From NCBI RefSeq assembly GCF_039524015.1, contig NZ_BAAAGF010000001.1:682001-746000 (forward strand): a stretch of DNA of 64,000 bases, in the 5' to 3' direction. How positions within the stretch are numbered: the stretch's first letter is position 1; each line of letters opens with the position of its first letter. Positions 1-9,256 of this stretch are shown piece by piece. The DNA comes from Gaetbulibacter_B jejuensis. Lineage in GTDB: Bacteria > Bacteroidota > Bacteroidia > Flavobacteriales > Flavobacteriaceae. The position numbers and the translations under genes were made by a program. The notes beneath the pieces are model-generated. The model was not told the DNA's origin. It was given only the letters and a program-made list of their open reading frames with translations, and ran no database searches.

Positions 1-34
1 TTATACCATTGACGTTATAGGAAATAATCTTCAT
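1..34 (-). CDS. xth: Exodeoxyribonuclease III (AP endonuclease family), N-terminal fragment
   Basis: Reading the minus strand from an ATG at 34 gives MKIISYNVNGI and the first base of the next codon before the window edge. This is the characteristic opening of exonuclease III/AP endonucleases, where the Asn in YNVNG is an active-site residue. The enzyme removes 3' blocks and cuts at abasic sites in base-excision repair. Only 11 codons are visible, so the call rests on this short but distinctive motif. It is divergent from the outer-membrane protein gene starting at 148. A 7/8 match to the -7 box (CTAAAATA on the plus strand, 58-65) could be its promoter. Confidence 0.65.
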   Translation of the reverse strand, partial: MKIISYNVNGI

Positions 35-116
35 TGAATCGTTTTTTTGAATTTTAGCTAAAATAAATAATACTGTACTTTTACACTAAAATTTTATGGA
101 GCTTTTAACTATAAAA

Positions 117-124
117 TATTTTTG
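117..124 (+). promoter_or_regulatory. -7 promoter box (TATTTTTG)
   Basis: Exact match to the Bacteroidota -7 consensus TAnnTTTG, 23 nt before the ATG at 148. I see no clear -33 TTG. Confidence 0.5.
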
Positions 125-147
125 TGTTTAAAGAGTTTTAGGTACTG

Positions 148-3100
148 ATGAAAATTGCTATTGCTTGTGTGTGTGTTTTAATGTCTTTTTGTGCTTTAGC
201 GCAAGAATCGACCTCTAATTACAGAACCAAAAAAGTAGCAGTAAGTGATACCATAAAAATTGACACTGTAAGCATTAACTCTAGCAAGTTTGTGTTAAAG
301 ACTAAAACTAATGTGGTTATTGACAGCTCTAAGTACAATGTCGATTTTTCTAAAGCGCTCTTAACTTTTAATGCTCCTGTAGAAACTGATACACTTGTTA
401 TTGAATACTTGCGTTTTCCTGAGTTTATGACTCGTAAATATTTTCAGTTGGATGACAATATTATTGTCAATAACACCAATGATACACAACGATTGTATAG
501 GTTGCAACAATCTACACTACAAAATAATTTCACACCTTTTGACGGTTTAAATACTTCAGGAAGTATCTCTAGAGGTGTTACTATTGGTAATAACCAAAAC
601 TCAGTATTAAACAGTGAATTGGATTTGCAAATCACAGGTAAATTGAACGATAAAGTCTCACTGCGAGCATCAATACAAGATGCAAATATACCTTTGCAAG
701 AGAGTGGATATTCGCAACGATTAGATGAGTTTGATCAAGTGTTTATTGAGTTGTTTAGTGACAATTGGAACATTAGAGCAGGAGATATCGATTTGGTTAA
801 CAACAGTAGCTATTTTGCCAATTTTACTAAGCGAGTACAAGGATTGCTGGTTAATGTGGATTTAGAACACCCTAACTCTAAAACCAATTTTTTTGCTTCA
901 GGTGCTTTGGTAAGAGGGCAGTTTACAACCAGTAAGTTTACAGCTCAAGAGGGTAACCAAGGTCCTTATAAACTTAGAGGACCAAATAACGAGTTGTTTG
1001 TGCTTATTGTTTCTGGAAGCGAAACGGTTTATGTTAATGGAATTCCGGTTGAACGTGGAGAAAACAAAGACTATATCATAGATTATAATGCTGGTGAGAT
1101 TATTTTCAACTCAACCTATCCTATCACTTCTGAAATGCGTATCACTGTCGATTATCAGTTTAGTGAACGTAATTTTTCGCGTTTTACAGCGTATGGAGGT
1201 GGAAGTTATGAAACCGAAAAACTAAAGTTAGGTGTTTCGGTGTATTCTGAAGTGGATGCTAAAAATCAACCCTTACAGCAAAACCTATCTAATGAACAAA
1301 AGCAAATATTGGCCAATGCAGGTGATGATAGCTCCTTAATGGTTGCGCCTTCTGATGTTCCTGAAAATTACAGTGAAAATCGAATTTTGTACAAAAAGGA
1401 ACTCATTAATGGTGTTGAAGCCTTTGTGTTTTCAAACAATCCTGATGACGAATTGTTTAATGTGAAATTCTCGTTGGTTGGTGATAATCAAGGAAATTAC
1501 ATTATAATAAATAGTAATGCCATTAATAATATTTACGAGTATGTGCCATCAGTAAATGGTGTGCCACAAGGAAATTATGAACCTGTTGTGCAGTTGATAG
1601 CACCTACAAAATTGCAGATAGCAGTACTGAATGCAACATATAAGCCAACTGAGAAAACAGATGTGTATTTTGAAGTTGCAGGAAGCAAAAACGACCTCAA
1701 TTTATTTTCGGGTTTAGATGATGCTAATAACGATGGGTTTGCTGCTAAATTAAAAGTGAACCAAAAACTGATACAAACCGATAGCCTTTGGAACTTAAAT
1801 GCTTATGTAGATGCAGATATTATCCAGGAGAATTTTAAAACCATTCAACGTTTGTATTATGCCGAATTTAACAGAGATTGGAACCTCGAAGATCCACTTG
1901 GTAATCAAAACCTGTTGAGTTCTGGAGTAGAATTATTTCATCCTAAAAAAGGAATTGCAAATTATAATTTTGAGTATTTAGGGTTTTCTGAAAACTTCAC
2001 AGGAAACCGTCACAGCCTTTTGGCTAATTTGAATTTTAAAGGTTTAAATGTATTTACAAATACAAGCATAACCAAGAGTGATAACACAATTTCAGATTCT
2101 AGGTTTTTTAGGTCATTTAATCGTGCTGTGTATGGTTTTAACAAACAATGGGTTGGTGCCAAATTAGCTTCAGAAGAGAACAAGCAACGCGAAAAACTAT
2201 CAGGTAATTTCACTAATTTAAGTCAGCGCTTCACGTCTTACGAAGTGTTTTCAGGTATTGGTGATAGTACAAATGTGTTTGTTGAATTGGGTTATAAACA
2301 CAGGGTTAATGACAGTTTAAGGGTTGAAGGGCTTAAGCGTGTAAATAGTTCAAATACGTATTATATTAAGTCAAAGTTGATACAAAATGATAATACCAAT
2401 TTAGGAGTTTATGTTAATTACCGAAAATTAAAATGGATAGAAGAAGCTGTTGAAGATGAGCAGTCGTTGAACTCTAGAGTAAACTACAATCAAAACTTGT
2501 TTAATAATTTAATACAATGGAATACAATTTTTGAGACCAATTCAGGAACATTACCGCAACAAGATTTTACTTATGTTGAAGTTGAAGCAGGACAAGGTAG
2601 CTATACTTGGATTGATTATAACGAAGATGGAATTCAAGAGTTGAACGAGTTTGAAGTGGCTCAATTTCAAGATGAAGGAAATTATATACGCGTGTTATTG
2701 CCTAATCAGGTATTTATAAAAACACATCAAAATAGGTTGAGTCAAACTATAACCTTAAATCCGCAGCAATGGTCAGTTTCAGAAAATAAATCCAAAAAGT
2801 TCTGGTCTCATTTTTACAATCAAACCGCATTTTTAATTGACCGAAAGTTGAGAAAAGAAGGCAATGACTTTAATTTAAATCCTTTTGAAGAAGATGAGAA
2901 CAACCAATTGGCAGTTAATAAAAGTATAAGAAATGTGTTGTTTTTTAATAGAGGAAAACAGCGTTTTACAACATCTTACACATTCTTGTCTAATAGTAAT
3001 AGAACAGTACTTTCAATAGGATTTCAACAAAATAAATTAAAGAGTCATCAGTTTAATTTTAATCATAAATTCGGGAAAAGCTGGTTGCTTAACATGACTT

Positions 3101-3558
3101 CGGCTATTGATGTCAATGAGAGCGAAAGTGAAAATTACAGCTCAAGAAATTATACGATTGACGAAGTAAGGTTTAACCCAAAGTTGTCATATTTATTCAA
3201 TGAAAATGCAAGTTTTGATGTGTTTTACCAATACACTTCAAAAGACAATACTATTGGTAATATGGAAACCTTACTTCAAAATAATTATGGAGTTTCTTTT
3301 ACATATAATAACGCACAAAAAATTTCACTTACAGGTGAAGTCAATTTGTTTCAAAACACTTTTGAGGGTAATGCCAATACACCTGTAAGCTATCAAATGC
3401 TAGAAGGCTTACAACCAGGAAAAAACTTTACTTGGAGTTTATTGGCTCAAAAGAAATTGACTAAGTTTTTAGATTTGAATTTAAACTACTTTGGAAGAAA
3501 AACCGAAACCTCCAAGACCATTCATACAGGAACAGTACAGTTGAAGGCTTATTTTTAA
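148..3558 (+). CDS. Large outer-membrane beta-barrel-like surface protein of unknown function
   Basis: 1136 residues with a signal peptide (about 1-18, ending in ALAQ). The rest is rich in alternating hydrophobic/polar strands and Asn, and ends in a strand with a terminal Phe (QLKAYF), as outer-membrane barrel proteins do. Residues about 823-836 (DYNEDGIQELNEFE) fit an EF-hand-type calcium loop, with Asp/Asn/Asp at loop positions 1, 3, 5 and Glu at 12. Long unannotated proteins of this sort are common in Flavobacteriaceae, and parts recall C-terminal segments of SprA-like proteins, but it is about half SprA length and I do not assign it to the T9SS translocon. Specific function unknown. Confidence 0.75.
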   Translation: MKIAIACVCVLMSFCALAQESTSNYRTKKVAVSDTIKIDTVSINSSKFVLKTKTNVVIDSSKYNVDFSKALLTFNAPVETDTLVIEYLRFPEFMTRKYFQLDDNIIVNNTNDTQRLYRLQQSTLQNNFTPFDGLNTSGSISRGVTIGNNQNSVLNSELDLQITGKLNDKVSLRASIQDANIPLQESGYSQRLDEFDQVFIELFSDNWNIRAGDIDLVNNSSYFANFTKRVQGLLVNVDLEHPNSKTNFFASGALVRGQFTTSKFTAQEGNQGPYKLRGPNNELFVLIVSGSETVYVNGIPVERGENKDYIIDYNAGEIIFNSTYPITSEMRITVDYQFSERNFSRFTAYGGGSYETEKLKLGVSVYSEVDAKNQPLQQNLSNEQKQILANAGDDSSLMVAPSDVPENYSENRILYKKELINGVEAFVFSNNPDDELFNVKFSLVGDNQGNYIIINSNAINNIYEYVPSVNGVPQGNYEPVVQLIAPTKLQIAVLNATYKPTEKTDVYFEVAGSKNDLNLFSGLDDANNDGFAAKLKVNQKLIQTDSLWNLNAYVDADIIQENFKTIQRLYYAEFNRDWNLEDPLGNQNLLSSGVELFHPKKGIANYNFEYLGFSENFTGNRHSLLANLNFKGLNVFTNTSITKSDNTISDSRFFRSFNRAVYGFNKQWVGAKLASEENKQREKLSGNFTNLSQRFTSYEVFSGIGDSTNVFVELGYKHRVNDSLRVEGLKRVNSSNTYYIKSKLIQNDNTNLGVYVNYRKLKWIEEAVEDEQSLNSRVNYNQNLFNNLIQWNTIFETNSGTLPQQDFTYVEVEAGQGSYTWIDYNEDGIQELNEFEVAQFQDEGNYIRVLLPNQVFIKTHQNRLSQTITLNPQQWSVSENKSKKFWSHFYNQTAFLIDRKLRKEGNDFNLNPFEEDENNQLAVNKSIRNVLFFNRGKQRFTTSYTFLSNSNRTVLSIGFQQNKLKSHQFNFNHKFGKSWLLNMTSAIDVNESESENYSSRNYTIDEVRFNPKLSYLFNENASFDVFYQYTSKDNTIGNMETLLQNNYGVSFTYNNAQKISLTGEVNLFQNTFEGNANTPVSYQMLEGLQPGKNFTWSLLAQKKLTKFLDLNLNYFGRKTETSKTIHTGTVQLKAYF

Positions 3559-3630
3559 AAATAAGTGAATTCTCACGCAACGTTTTCACTACTATTGCAT
3601 CTTTATAGTATTAATTTTTATCTATTCTTT

Positions 3631-4212
3631 ATGAAAAAAACAATTTTGCATGTAGCCTTATTATTATCTGTCTTTGCTGTAAATGCTCAAGAATTAACAG
3701 ATGAAGCGCCAAAAAAATCTGAAATTTCAACAAACCTATTAGATTTAGTAGTTGCAGGAACTTTAAATGTAAATTACGAGCGTTTGTTCGACAAAAATCA
3801 ATCACTATTAATTAGTGCTAACTTTTTTGATACCTATGGTTATTATGACGCAGGATATATTGAAAAAAGCAATGCATTAAGTTTTAAGGCTGCTTATTTA
3901 ATTTACTTTTCTAAAGAAAAAGAGCATGCAGGTTTTTTCTTTTACCCTCAATTAAAAGTTAGAACAGGAGAAATTACTGTTGAAGAATATTATTACTATG
4001 ACTATGAAAATGAAACATCAATTGAAGAAGAATACACCTATGATGTTGATGGGTTTTCAGCAGGCTTTGGAATTGGACATAAATGGATGTTTAGTAATAA
4101 ATTTACTCTAACACTTTATGGTGATATTGCAAGAAACCTAGGAAATTTTGATACTGATTATTTAGAAAATATCGAATTAAGGTTTGGAGTTAATTTTGGT
4201 TACAGATTTTAA
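3631..4212 (+). CDS. Small outer-membrane beta-barrel protein
   Basis: 193 residues from the ATG at 3631, which starts a clean signal peptide (MKKTILHVALLLSVFAVNAQ). The reading frame is open further upstream, but those codons do not encode a signal peptide. The mature part has repeated amphipathic strands, a Tyr/Glu-rich loop (EEYYYYDYENE) likely facing outside, and a terminal aromatic residue (GYRF), all typical of an 8-stranded outer-membrane barrel. Opening phrases such as NYERLFDKNQS recall porin-like families. It lies 70 nt after the large surface protein and may be cotranscribed. Ligand or role unknown. Confidence 0.7.
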   Translation: MKKTILHVALLLSVFAVNAQELTDEAPKKSEISTNLLDLVVAGTLNVNYERLFDKNQSLLISANFFDTYGYYDAGYIEKSNALSFKAAYLIYFSKEKEHAGFFFYPQLKVRTGEITVEEYYYYDYENETSIEEEYTYDVDGFSAGFGIGHKWMFSNKFTLTLYGDIARNLGNFDTDYLENIELRFGVNFGYRF

Positions 4213-4231
4213 TCTACACAAAATGCTATAA

Positions 4232-4263
4232 AAAAATCCCAAGAGTGTACTTGGGATTTTTTT
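4232..4263. terminator. Bidirectional intrinsic terminator
   Basis: 12-bp stem AAAAATCCCAAG/CTTGGGATTTTT with a 6-nt loop, T-rich on either strand. It separates the converging barrel protein (ends 4212) and glyS (ends 4296). Confidence 0.85.
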
Positions 4264-4295
4264 ATTGAGGTATGTTAGTTTTTTGTAGTGATAAG

Positions 4296-5840
4296 TTACA
4301 TTTTCATTAACCACTCACGAACATCAACTTCTTTTTTGATAATGTCTCTTAACTCAGAAACCTTAACGCGCTTTTGCTCCATAGTGTCTCTATGACGAAT
4401 TGTAACTGTGTTGTCTTCTAAACTTTCTCCATCTACAGTAATACAAAATGGCGTACCAGCAGCATCTTGTCTTCTGTAACGTTTACCTACAGCATCCTTT
4501 TCATCATAAAATACGTTGAAGTCCCATTTTAGGTCATCAACAATTGCTTTAGCCATATTTGTTAAAGCTTCATCTTTTCTTACTAATGGTAGTATAGCAG
4601 CTTTTGTAGGTGCTAAAACAGCAGGAAGTTTCAACACATCGCGTTTAGAACCATCTTCTAATTCTTCTTCTACTAATGCGTTTGAAAACACTGCTAAGAA
4701 CATTCTGTCAAGTCCAATAGACGTTTCTAGAACATAAGGCACGTAGCTTTTACCTTCTTCGTGGTCAAAATACTGTAGCTTTTTACCAGAGTATTCTTCG
4801 TGTTGTTTTAAATCAAAATCTGTACGCGAGTGGATGCCTTCTAGTTCTTTAAATCCGAATGGGAATTTAAATTCAATATCAGTAGCAGCATCAGCGTAGT
4901 GTGCTAATTTTTCATGATCATGGAAACGATAGTTGTCTTCGCCTAAACCTAGAGATTTATGCCATTTTAAACGTGTGTCTTTCCAATAGTCGAACCATTC
5001 TTTTTGGGTTCCTGGTTTTATGAAAAATTGCATTTCCATTTGTTCAAACTCACGCATTCTAAAAATAAATTGTCTTGCAACAATTTCATTTCTAAATGCT
5101 TTTCCTGTTTGGGCAATTCCAAAAGGAATTTTCATACGTCCTGTTTTTTGAACGTTTAGAAAGTTTACAAAAATACCTTGAGCTGTTTCAGGTCGCAAGT
5201 ACAAATCCATTGCACTTTCAGCAGAAGCACCTAGTTTGGTGCCAAACATAAGGTTAAATTGCTTTACATCTGTCCAGTTACGACTTCCTGTAAGTGGGTC
5301 GGCAATTTCCAACTCTTCTATCAACGCTTTTACATCAGCTAAATCTTCATTTTCTAAAGATTTTGCAAGACGCGATAAGATAGTATCAATTTTTTCTTGA
5401 TACCCTAAAACACGTTGATTTGTGGTAATAAATTCTTGTTTATTAAATGCGTCACCAAAACGTTTTTCTGCTTTAGCAACTTCTTTATCTATTTTAGCTT
5501 CAATTTTGGCACAGTAGTCTTCAACAAGCACATCAGCTCTATAGCGCTTTTTAGAGTCTTTGTTATCAATTAATGGGTCGTTAAAAGCATCGACGTGTCC
5601 TGAGGCTTTCCAAGTAGTTGGATGCATAAATATTGCAGCATCAATACCTACAATATTATCGTGCATTTGTACCATGGCTTTCCACCAATAGTCACGTATG
5701 TTTTTTTTGAGTTCGGCTCCATTTTGTGCATAATCATATACAGCACTTAAACCGTCGTATATTTCACTACTTTGGAATACGTATCCATACTCCTTTGCGT
5801 GTGATATAACCTTTTTAAATTGATCGTCGTTGTTTGCCAT
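4296..5840 (-). CDS. glyS: Glycine--tRNA ligase (single-chain, alpha2 type)
   Basis: 514 residues, a class II aminoacyl-tRNA synthetase of the single-polypeptide type found in Bacteroidota, not the GlyQ/GlyS heterotetramer. It attaches glycine to tRNA-Gly. Visible features: the N-terminal motif 1 region (FQSSEIYDGLSAVYDYAQNG), motif 2 (FRNEI and FRMREFEQMEMQFF), motif 3 with GLDRM, and a C-terminal anticodon-binding domain (from about 410, with RYRRQDAAGTPFCITVD). The start MANNDDQFKK matches the usual family start. A perfect -7 box lies only 4 nt upstream of the ATG, so the mRNA is predicted to be leaderless. Confidence 0.97.
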   Translation of the reverse strand: MANNDDQFKKVISHAKEYGYVFQSSEIYDGLSAVYDYAQNGAELKKNIRDYWWKAMVQMHDNIVGIDAAIFMHPTTWKASGHVDAFNDPLIDNKDSKKRYRADVLVEDYCAKIEAKIDKEVAKAEKRFGDAFNKQEFITTNQRVLGYQEKIDTILSRLAKSLENEDLADVKALIEELEIADPLTGSRNWTDVKQFNLMFGTKLGASAESAMDLYLRPETAQGIFVNFLNVQKTGRMKIPFGIAQTGKAFRNEIVARQFIFRMREFEQMEMQFFIKPGTQKEWFDYWKDTRLKWHKSLGLGEDNYRFHDHEKLAHYADAATDIEFKFPFGFKELEGIHSRTDFDLKQHEEYSGKKLQYFDHEEGKSYVPYVLETSIGLDRMFLAVFSNALVEEELEDGSKRDVLKLPAVLAPTKAAILPLVRKDEALTNMAKAIVDDLKWDFNVFYDEKDAVGKRYRRQDAAGTPFCITVDGESLEDNTVTIRHRDTMEQKRVKVSELRDIIKKEVDVREWLMKM

Positions 5841-5844
5841 GATG

Positions 5845-5852
5845 CAAAAATA
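5845..5852 (-). promoter_or_regulatory. -7 promoter box of glyS (TATTTTTG), abutting the start codon
   Basis: Exact TAnnTTTG on the minus strand with only 4 nt between its last base and the glyS ATG (5840). Transcription would start at or within a base or two of the ATG. Confidence 0.6.
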
Positions 5853-5903
5853 AAAAACCGCACCAACTAACGGAACGGTTTTTCAAAAAATAAAATTAGT
5901 TAG

Positions 5904-6788
5904 TTAATTAAGCTCTATTTTGGTTGAACCTAAATGATGATTTTTGTGAAACACATTAATGTGATAGGTGCCTTTTGTTAAAGGTTGATCGTCATTATCT
6001 GTGTCTATTGACAGTGTGACATCCATATCATTATTTTGGTAATTAACCACTTCTTTAAGACTGTAGATTAATAGCGAATTTCCAAAATCAATTGAGCCTT
6101 TATCAGCTACTACATTGTTTTTTGGGTTTACTATTTGAACATATAATTCTTTATCTCCATTCTCAGCTAATGCATTTTCAACCAAAGTAAAACTTACGTC
6201 TATTTGGTTGGTACTACTAGCTTTTCGAGTAATTATGGCTTTTCCTAAAAAGTTTTTAACCGCTTTAGCTTTAAAAGAATTTGCAGTTAAAACAGCTCCT
6301 TCTTCTAGCTTTTTGTTTAATATAAAATTTTCTTCAGAAAGCTTTTTGTTGGTAAGTCGCTCTTTTTGTAACTCGTTGTAAGCTAATAGTTTTTCCTTTT
6401 GAAGGTTGTGGTTGATAGCCTTTAGAGAGTCTATAGTAAAGAACAATAAATTGTTTTTTTCTTTAAGATTAATAACTTGGTTCTTAAACTTCGAAATCAC
6501 AGATAAGTCTACTTGCATAAGCTTTAGAGAATCCAAAGCTACTTGTGTTTCTCTTTTGGCATCTTCGAGTTGAGTAGATAAAAGATTATTAGAGGTAAGC
6601 GAGTTGTCATATCTCAAAATCATTTGAGATAATTCATTTTCCATTAAGTGTTTTTCTTGTTCTAAAAATTGTTGATGAGTTCTAATGGATTGGTAACTTG
6701 TAAAACTAAAAACACATAAAACCGCAATAGTTGCTACTAATGAACCTATAATTAATCTGTAGTTAAAAAATTGAGGGTTAACTATCAT
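5904..6788 (-). CDS. Membrane-anchored coiled-coil protein, unknown function
   Basis: 294 residues. One N-terminal membrane segment (about 11-31, LIIGSLVATIAVLCVFSFTS) is followed by a long heptad-rich coiled coil (about 35-165) and a C-terminal beta-rich domain (about 175-294) with an Ig-like flavour. Topology suggests a single-span protein with the coiled coil in the periplasm. Proteins like this are sometimes labelled chromosome partitioning or ParA in flavobacterial genomes, but no Walker A motif or ParA feature is present, so that label is unsupported. It is divergently transcribed from comF; the glyS gene lies downstream with an independent promoter. Confidence 0.6.
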   Translation of the reverse strand: MIVNPQFFNYRLIIGSLVATIAVLCVFSFTSYQSIRTHQQFLEQEKHLMENELSQMILRYDNSLTSNNLLSTQLEDAKRETQVALDSLKLMQVDLSVISKFKNQVINLKEKNNLLFFTIDSLKAINHNLQKEKLLAYNELQKERLTNKKLSEENFILNKKLEEGAVLTANSFKAKAVKNFLGKAIITRKASSTNQIDVSFTLVENALAENGDKELYVQIVNPKNNVVADKGSIDFGNSLLIYSLKEVVNYQNNDMDVTLSIDTDNDDQPLTKGTYHINVFHKNHHLGSTKIELN

Positions 6789-6854
6789 TATTAATTTGTT
6801 ATTTCCTCGCGAAAGTATAACTTTATGTTAAGGTTGATTATTTTTATCGATGAA

Positions 6855-7535
6855 ATGATAAAAAACTTGTTAAACTTGTTTTTTCCAAAGGTTTGTCTGT
6901 CATGTGCAAGCTATTTGGGTGATAATGAAGCATATATTTGTATTAAGTGTAGGCATGATCTTCCATTGACAAATTTTCATTTTAATGAGGACGATACCGT
7001 TAAAAAAGTACTTTATGGAAGAGTAAAACTTGAAAATGCAACCGCCTTTTTACACTTTTCTAAAAAAGGGATTGTACAGCAACTTATTCATAAATTAAAA
7101 TATAAAGGTTACGAAGAGGTAGGAACATTTTTAGGGAAGTGGTTAGGGGCTGAATTAAAAACGATTGAAGCTTATAACACAATAGATGTAGTGATACCAG
7201 TGCCTTTACATAAACATAAACTTAGAAAGCGAGGATATAATCAGGTTTCAAAGTTTGCAGATGAAATTGCCAAAGCCTTAAATGTAAATGTAAACACGAC
7301 AACATTACAAAAGATTGCAAATACTAAAACGCAAGTATTTAAGGACAGATTAAAACGAACCGATGATAGTAAAACTATTTTTGCTATATCTGAAAACCAA
7401 TCATTAAAACACAAGCATATTTTATTGGTTGACGATATTATTACAACAGGAGCAACAATAGAAGCTTGCGCTAATGCCATGTTGCAAATAGAAGGCGTTA
7501 AAATAAGTGTGGCAACTATGGCAATTACACATTAA
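6855..7535 (+). CDS. comF: ComF family phosphoribosyltransferase-like protein
   Basis: 226 residues from the ATG at 6855 (MIKNLLNLFFPKVCLSC); an in-frame ATG at 6825 would add ten residues not typical of the family. The N-terminus carries a four-cysteine zinc-finger-like element (CLSC...CIKC). The C-terminal PRTase domain has the PRPP-binding signature with two acidic residues (HILLVDDIITTGATIEAC), preceded by the family block RKRGYNQ. ComF proteins are linked to DNA uptake during natural transformation and are widespread in organisms not known to be competent. The adjacent genes do not look like competence genes. Confidence 0.9.
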   Translation: MIKNLLNLFFPKVCLSCASYLGDNEAYICIKCRHDLPLTNFHFNEDDTVKKVLYGRVKLENATAFLHFSKKGIVQQLIHKLKYKGYEEVGTFLGKWLGAELKTIEAYNTIDVVIPVPLHKHKLRKRGYNQVSKFADEIAKALNVNVNTTTLQKIANTKTQVFKDRLKRTDDSKTIFAISENQSLKHKHILLVDDIITTGATIEACANAMLQIEGVKISVATMAITH

Positions 7536-7648
7536 CGTATTGCTTAACGGTAGGTGGTTTTCGTTTTTTAATACAATAAAACTTAATAAGTTTGAGTTTT
7601 GAGTATAGTTTTTAAAATTGTTTCTTTGTGCAAAATTATTCTTATTTA

Positions 7649-9256
7649 ATGCGCTCATATATCACACGGATTTTAGGCATTGTTTTCTTAGCATTAGTTA
7701 TTGCTAGTTGTGCTAATAGAGGAACTCCATCAGGTGGAGAAAAAGATACTGAACCACCAGTAATACTAAAATCTGTTCCTGAAAACTTCACGACAAATTT
7801 TAAGGGTAACGAAATTCGAATTTATTTTGATGAATACATTAAGGTGAAAGATGTTCAGCGTCAGCTTATCATTTCACCACCAATGGACACACAACCAGAT
7901 ATTATTCCGTTAAGTTCAGCAAGTAAGTATATAAAAATTACCATAAAAGATACGCTTCAACCTAATACAACTTATGCGTTCAATTTTGGTGAAAGTATAG
8001 TAGATAACAACGAAGAAAACCCTTACCCTTATTACAGATATGTATTCTCTACAGGTGATTATATCGATTCGCTTTCGGTTAAAGGTGTGGTTATGGATTC
8101 TAAACTTAAAAAACCAGATACCTTTGTTTCGGTAATGCTGTATGAAGTCGATTCTACTTTTACTGATTCTATCATTTATAAAGAAAAACCTAAATACATT
8201 ACTAATACACTAGATAGTGTTACAACATTTAGTATTGATAATTTAAAAGCTGGTAAATACTTGATGGTTGCTGTAAAAGATGAAAACAGTAATTACACAT
8301 TTGAGCCTAAAAGTGATAAAATAGGATTTCATAAAGACTTTATTGAAGTCCCTAGCGATTCCATTTATACTTTAAAACTATTTGAAGAAGAACTCGATTT
8401 TAAAGCTATAAAGCCAAAACAAATTGCAAAACAACGAATTGCTTTTGGCTATGAAGGAGACTATAACGGAATGCAGATTGAAATGCTCAACGACAGTATA
8501 CCTAATAACTTTAAAACCAAAATAACTAAAGACAGTAAAACTGATACTTTGTATTACTGGTACAAACCTAAATTAGAATTAGATTCTACATTGTTTGTGG
8601 TTAAAAATAAAACGTATGTTGATTCACTAAAACATAGGTTTAGAGATTTAGATAAAGACTCATTAACTGTTAGAGCGTTGGTTTCAGGAACTATAGATTT
8701 TGGTAAAGATTTTTCATTACAAGGAAGTACGCCTTTTGTGTCTTTAAACGAAAAGCAGGTGACTATCTTAGATCAAGATTCGGTAAATGTAGATTTCACT
8801 ACAGAGTTTAACGAAATGGAAAACACCTATGCTTTTAAGTTTGAAAAGTCCCAAAACAATACCTATAAGATACAGATGTTACCAGAAACATTTACCGACT
8901 TTTTTGGTAAAGTTAATGATACGCTAAACTTTAATTTAAAAACTAAAGCTTATTCTGATTATTCTAATGTGAGAGTGACTTTAAGAAACGCTAAATATCC
9001 TGCTGTTGTTCAACTTACTGATGATAAAGGCGAAGTTAAATATGAACAATTTGCTACAGAGTTAAAGCCAATAGATTTTAGGTATATTCTTCCAGGAACT
9101 TATTTTTTAAGAGTTGTGCATGATGCTAATGGTAACCAAAAATGGGATACAGGAAATTACCTTAAAAAGATACAGCCCGAACGCGTTAGCCACTTCCCTG
9201 ATGCTATAGACGCAAGAGCTAATTGGGACCCTATTATTGAATTTATTCTAGAGTAA
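7649..9256 (+). CDS. Ig-like (Big_5-type) domain lipoprotein
   Basis: 535 residues from the ATG at 7649 (MRSYITRILGIVFLA). A lipobox (IASC, Cys about 21) marks it as a lipoprotein. Just after it come GTPSGGEKDTEPP and a beta-rich domain with FDEYIKV and TTYAFNFGESIVDNNE, typical of the bacterial Ig-like Big_5 fold at the N-terminus of many Bacteroidota lipoproteins. The remainder is beta-rich and ends in a carboxypeptidase-regulatory-like segment (YFLRVVHDANGNQKWDTG). Probably an envelope protein; role unknown. It converges with the omega-amidase gene, overlapping it by 14 bp. Confidence 0.75.
   Translation: MRSYITRILGIVFLALVIASCANRGTPSGGEKDTEPPVILKSVPENFTTNFKGNEIRIYFDEYIKVKDVQRQLIISPPMDTQPDIIPLSSASKYIKITIKDTLQPNTTYAFNFGESIVDNNEENPYPYYRYVFSTGDYIDSLSVKGVVMDSKLKKPDTFVSVMLYEVDSTFTDSIIYKEKPKYITNTLDSVTTFSIDNLKAGKYLMVAVKDENSNYTFEPKSDKIGFHKDFIEVPSDSIYTLKLFEEELDFKAIKPKQIAKQRIAFGYEGDYNGMQIEMLNDSIPNNFKTKITKDSKTDTLYYWYKPKLELDSTLFVVKNKTYVDSLKHRFRDLDKDSLTVRALVSGTIDFGKDFSLQGSTPFVSLNEKQVTILDQDSVNVDFTTEFNEMENTYAFKFEKSQNNTYKIQMLPETFTDFFGKVNDTLNFNLKTKAYSDYSNVRVTLRNAKYPAVVQLTDDKGEVKYEQFATELKPIDFRYILPGTYFLRVVHDANGNQKWDTGNYLKKIQPERVSHFPDAIDARANWDPIIEFILE

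Noticed and set aside
5904..6788. Calling the coiled-coil protein a ParA-type chromosome partitioning ATPase
   Set aside because: No Walker A/B motif or ParA signature is present; the name is a carried-over annotation habit.
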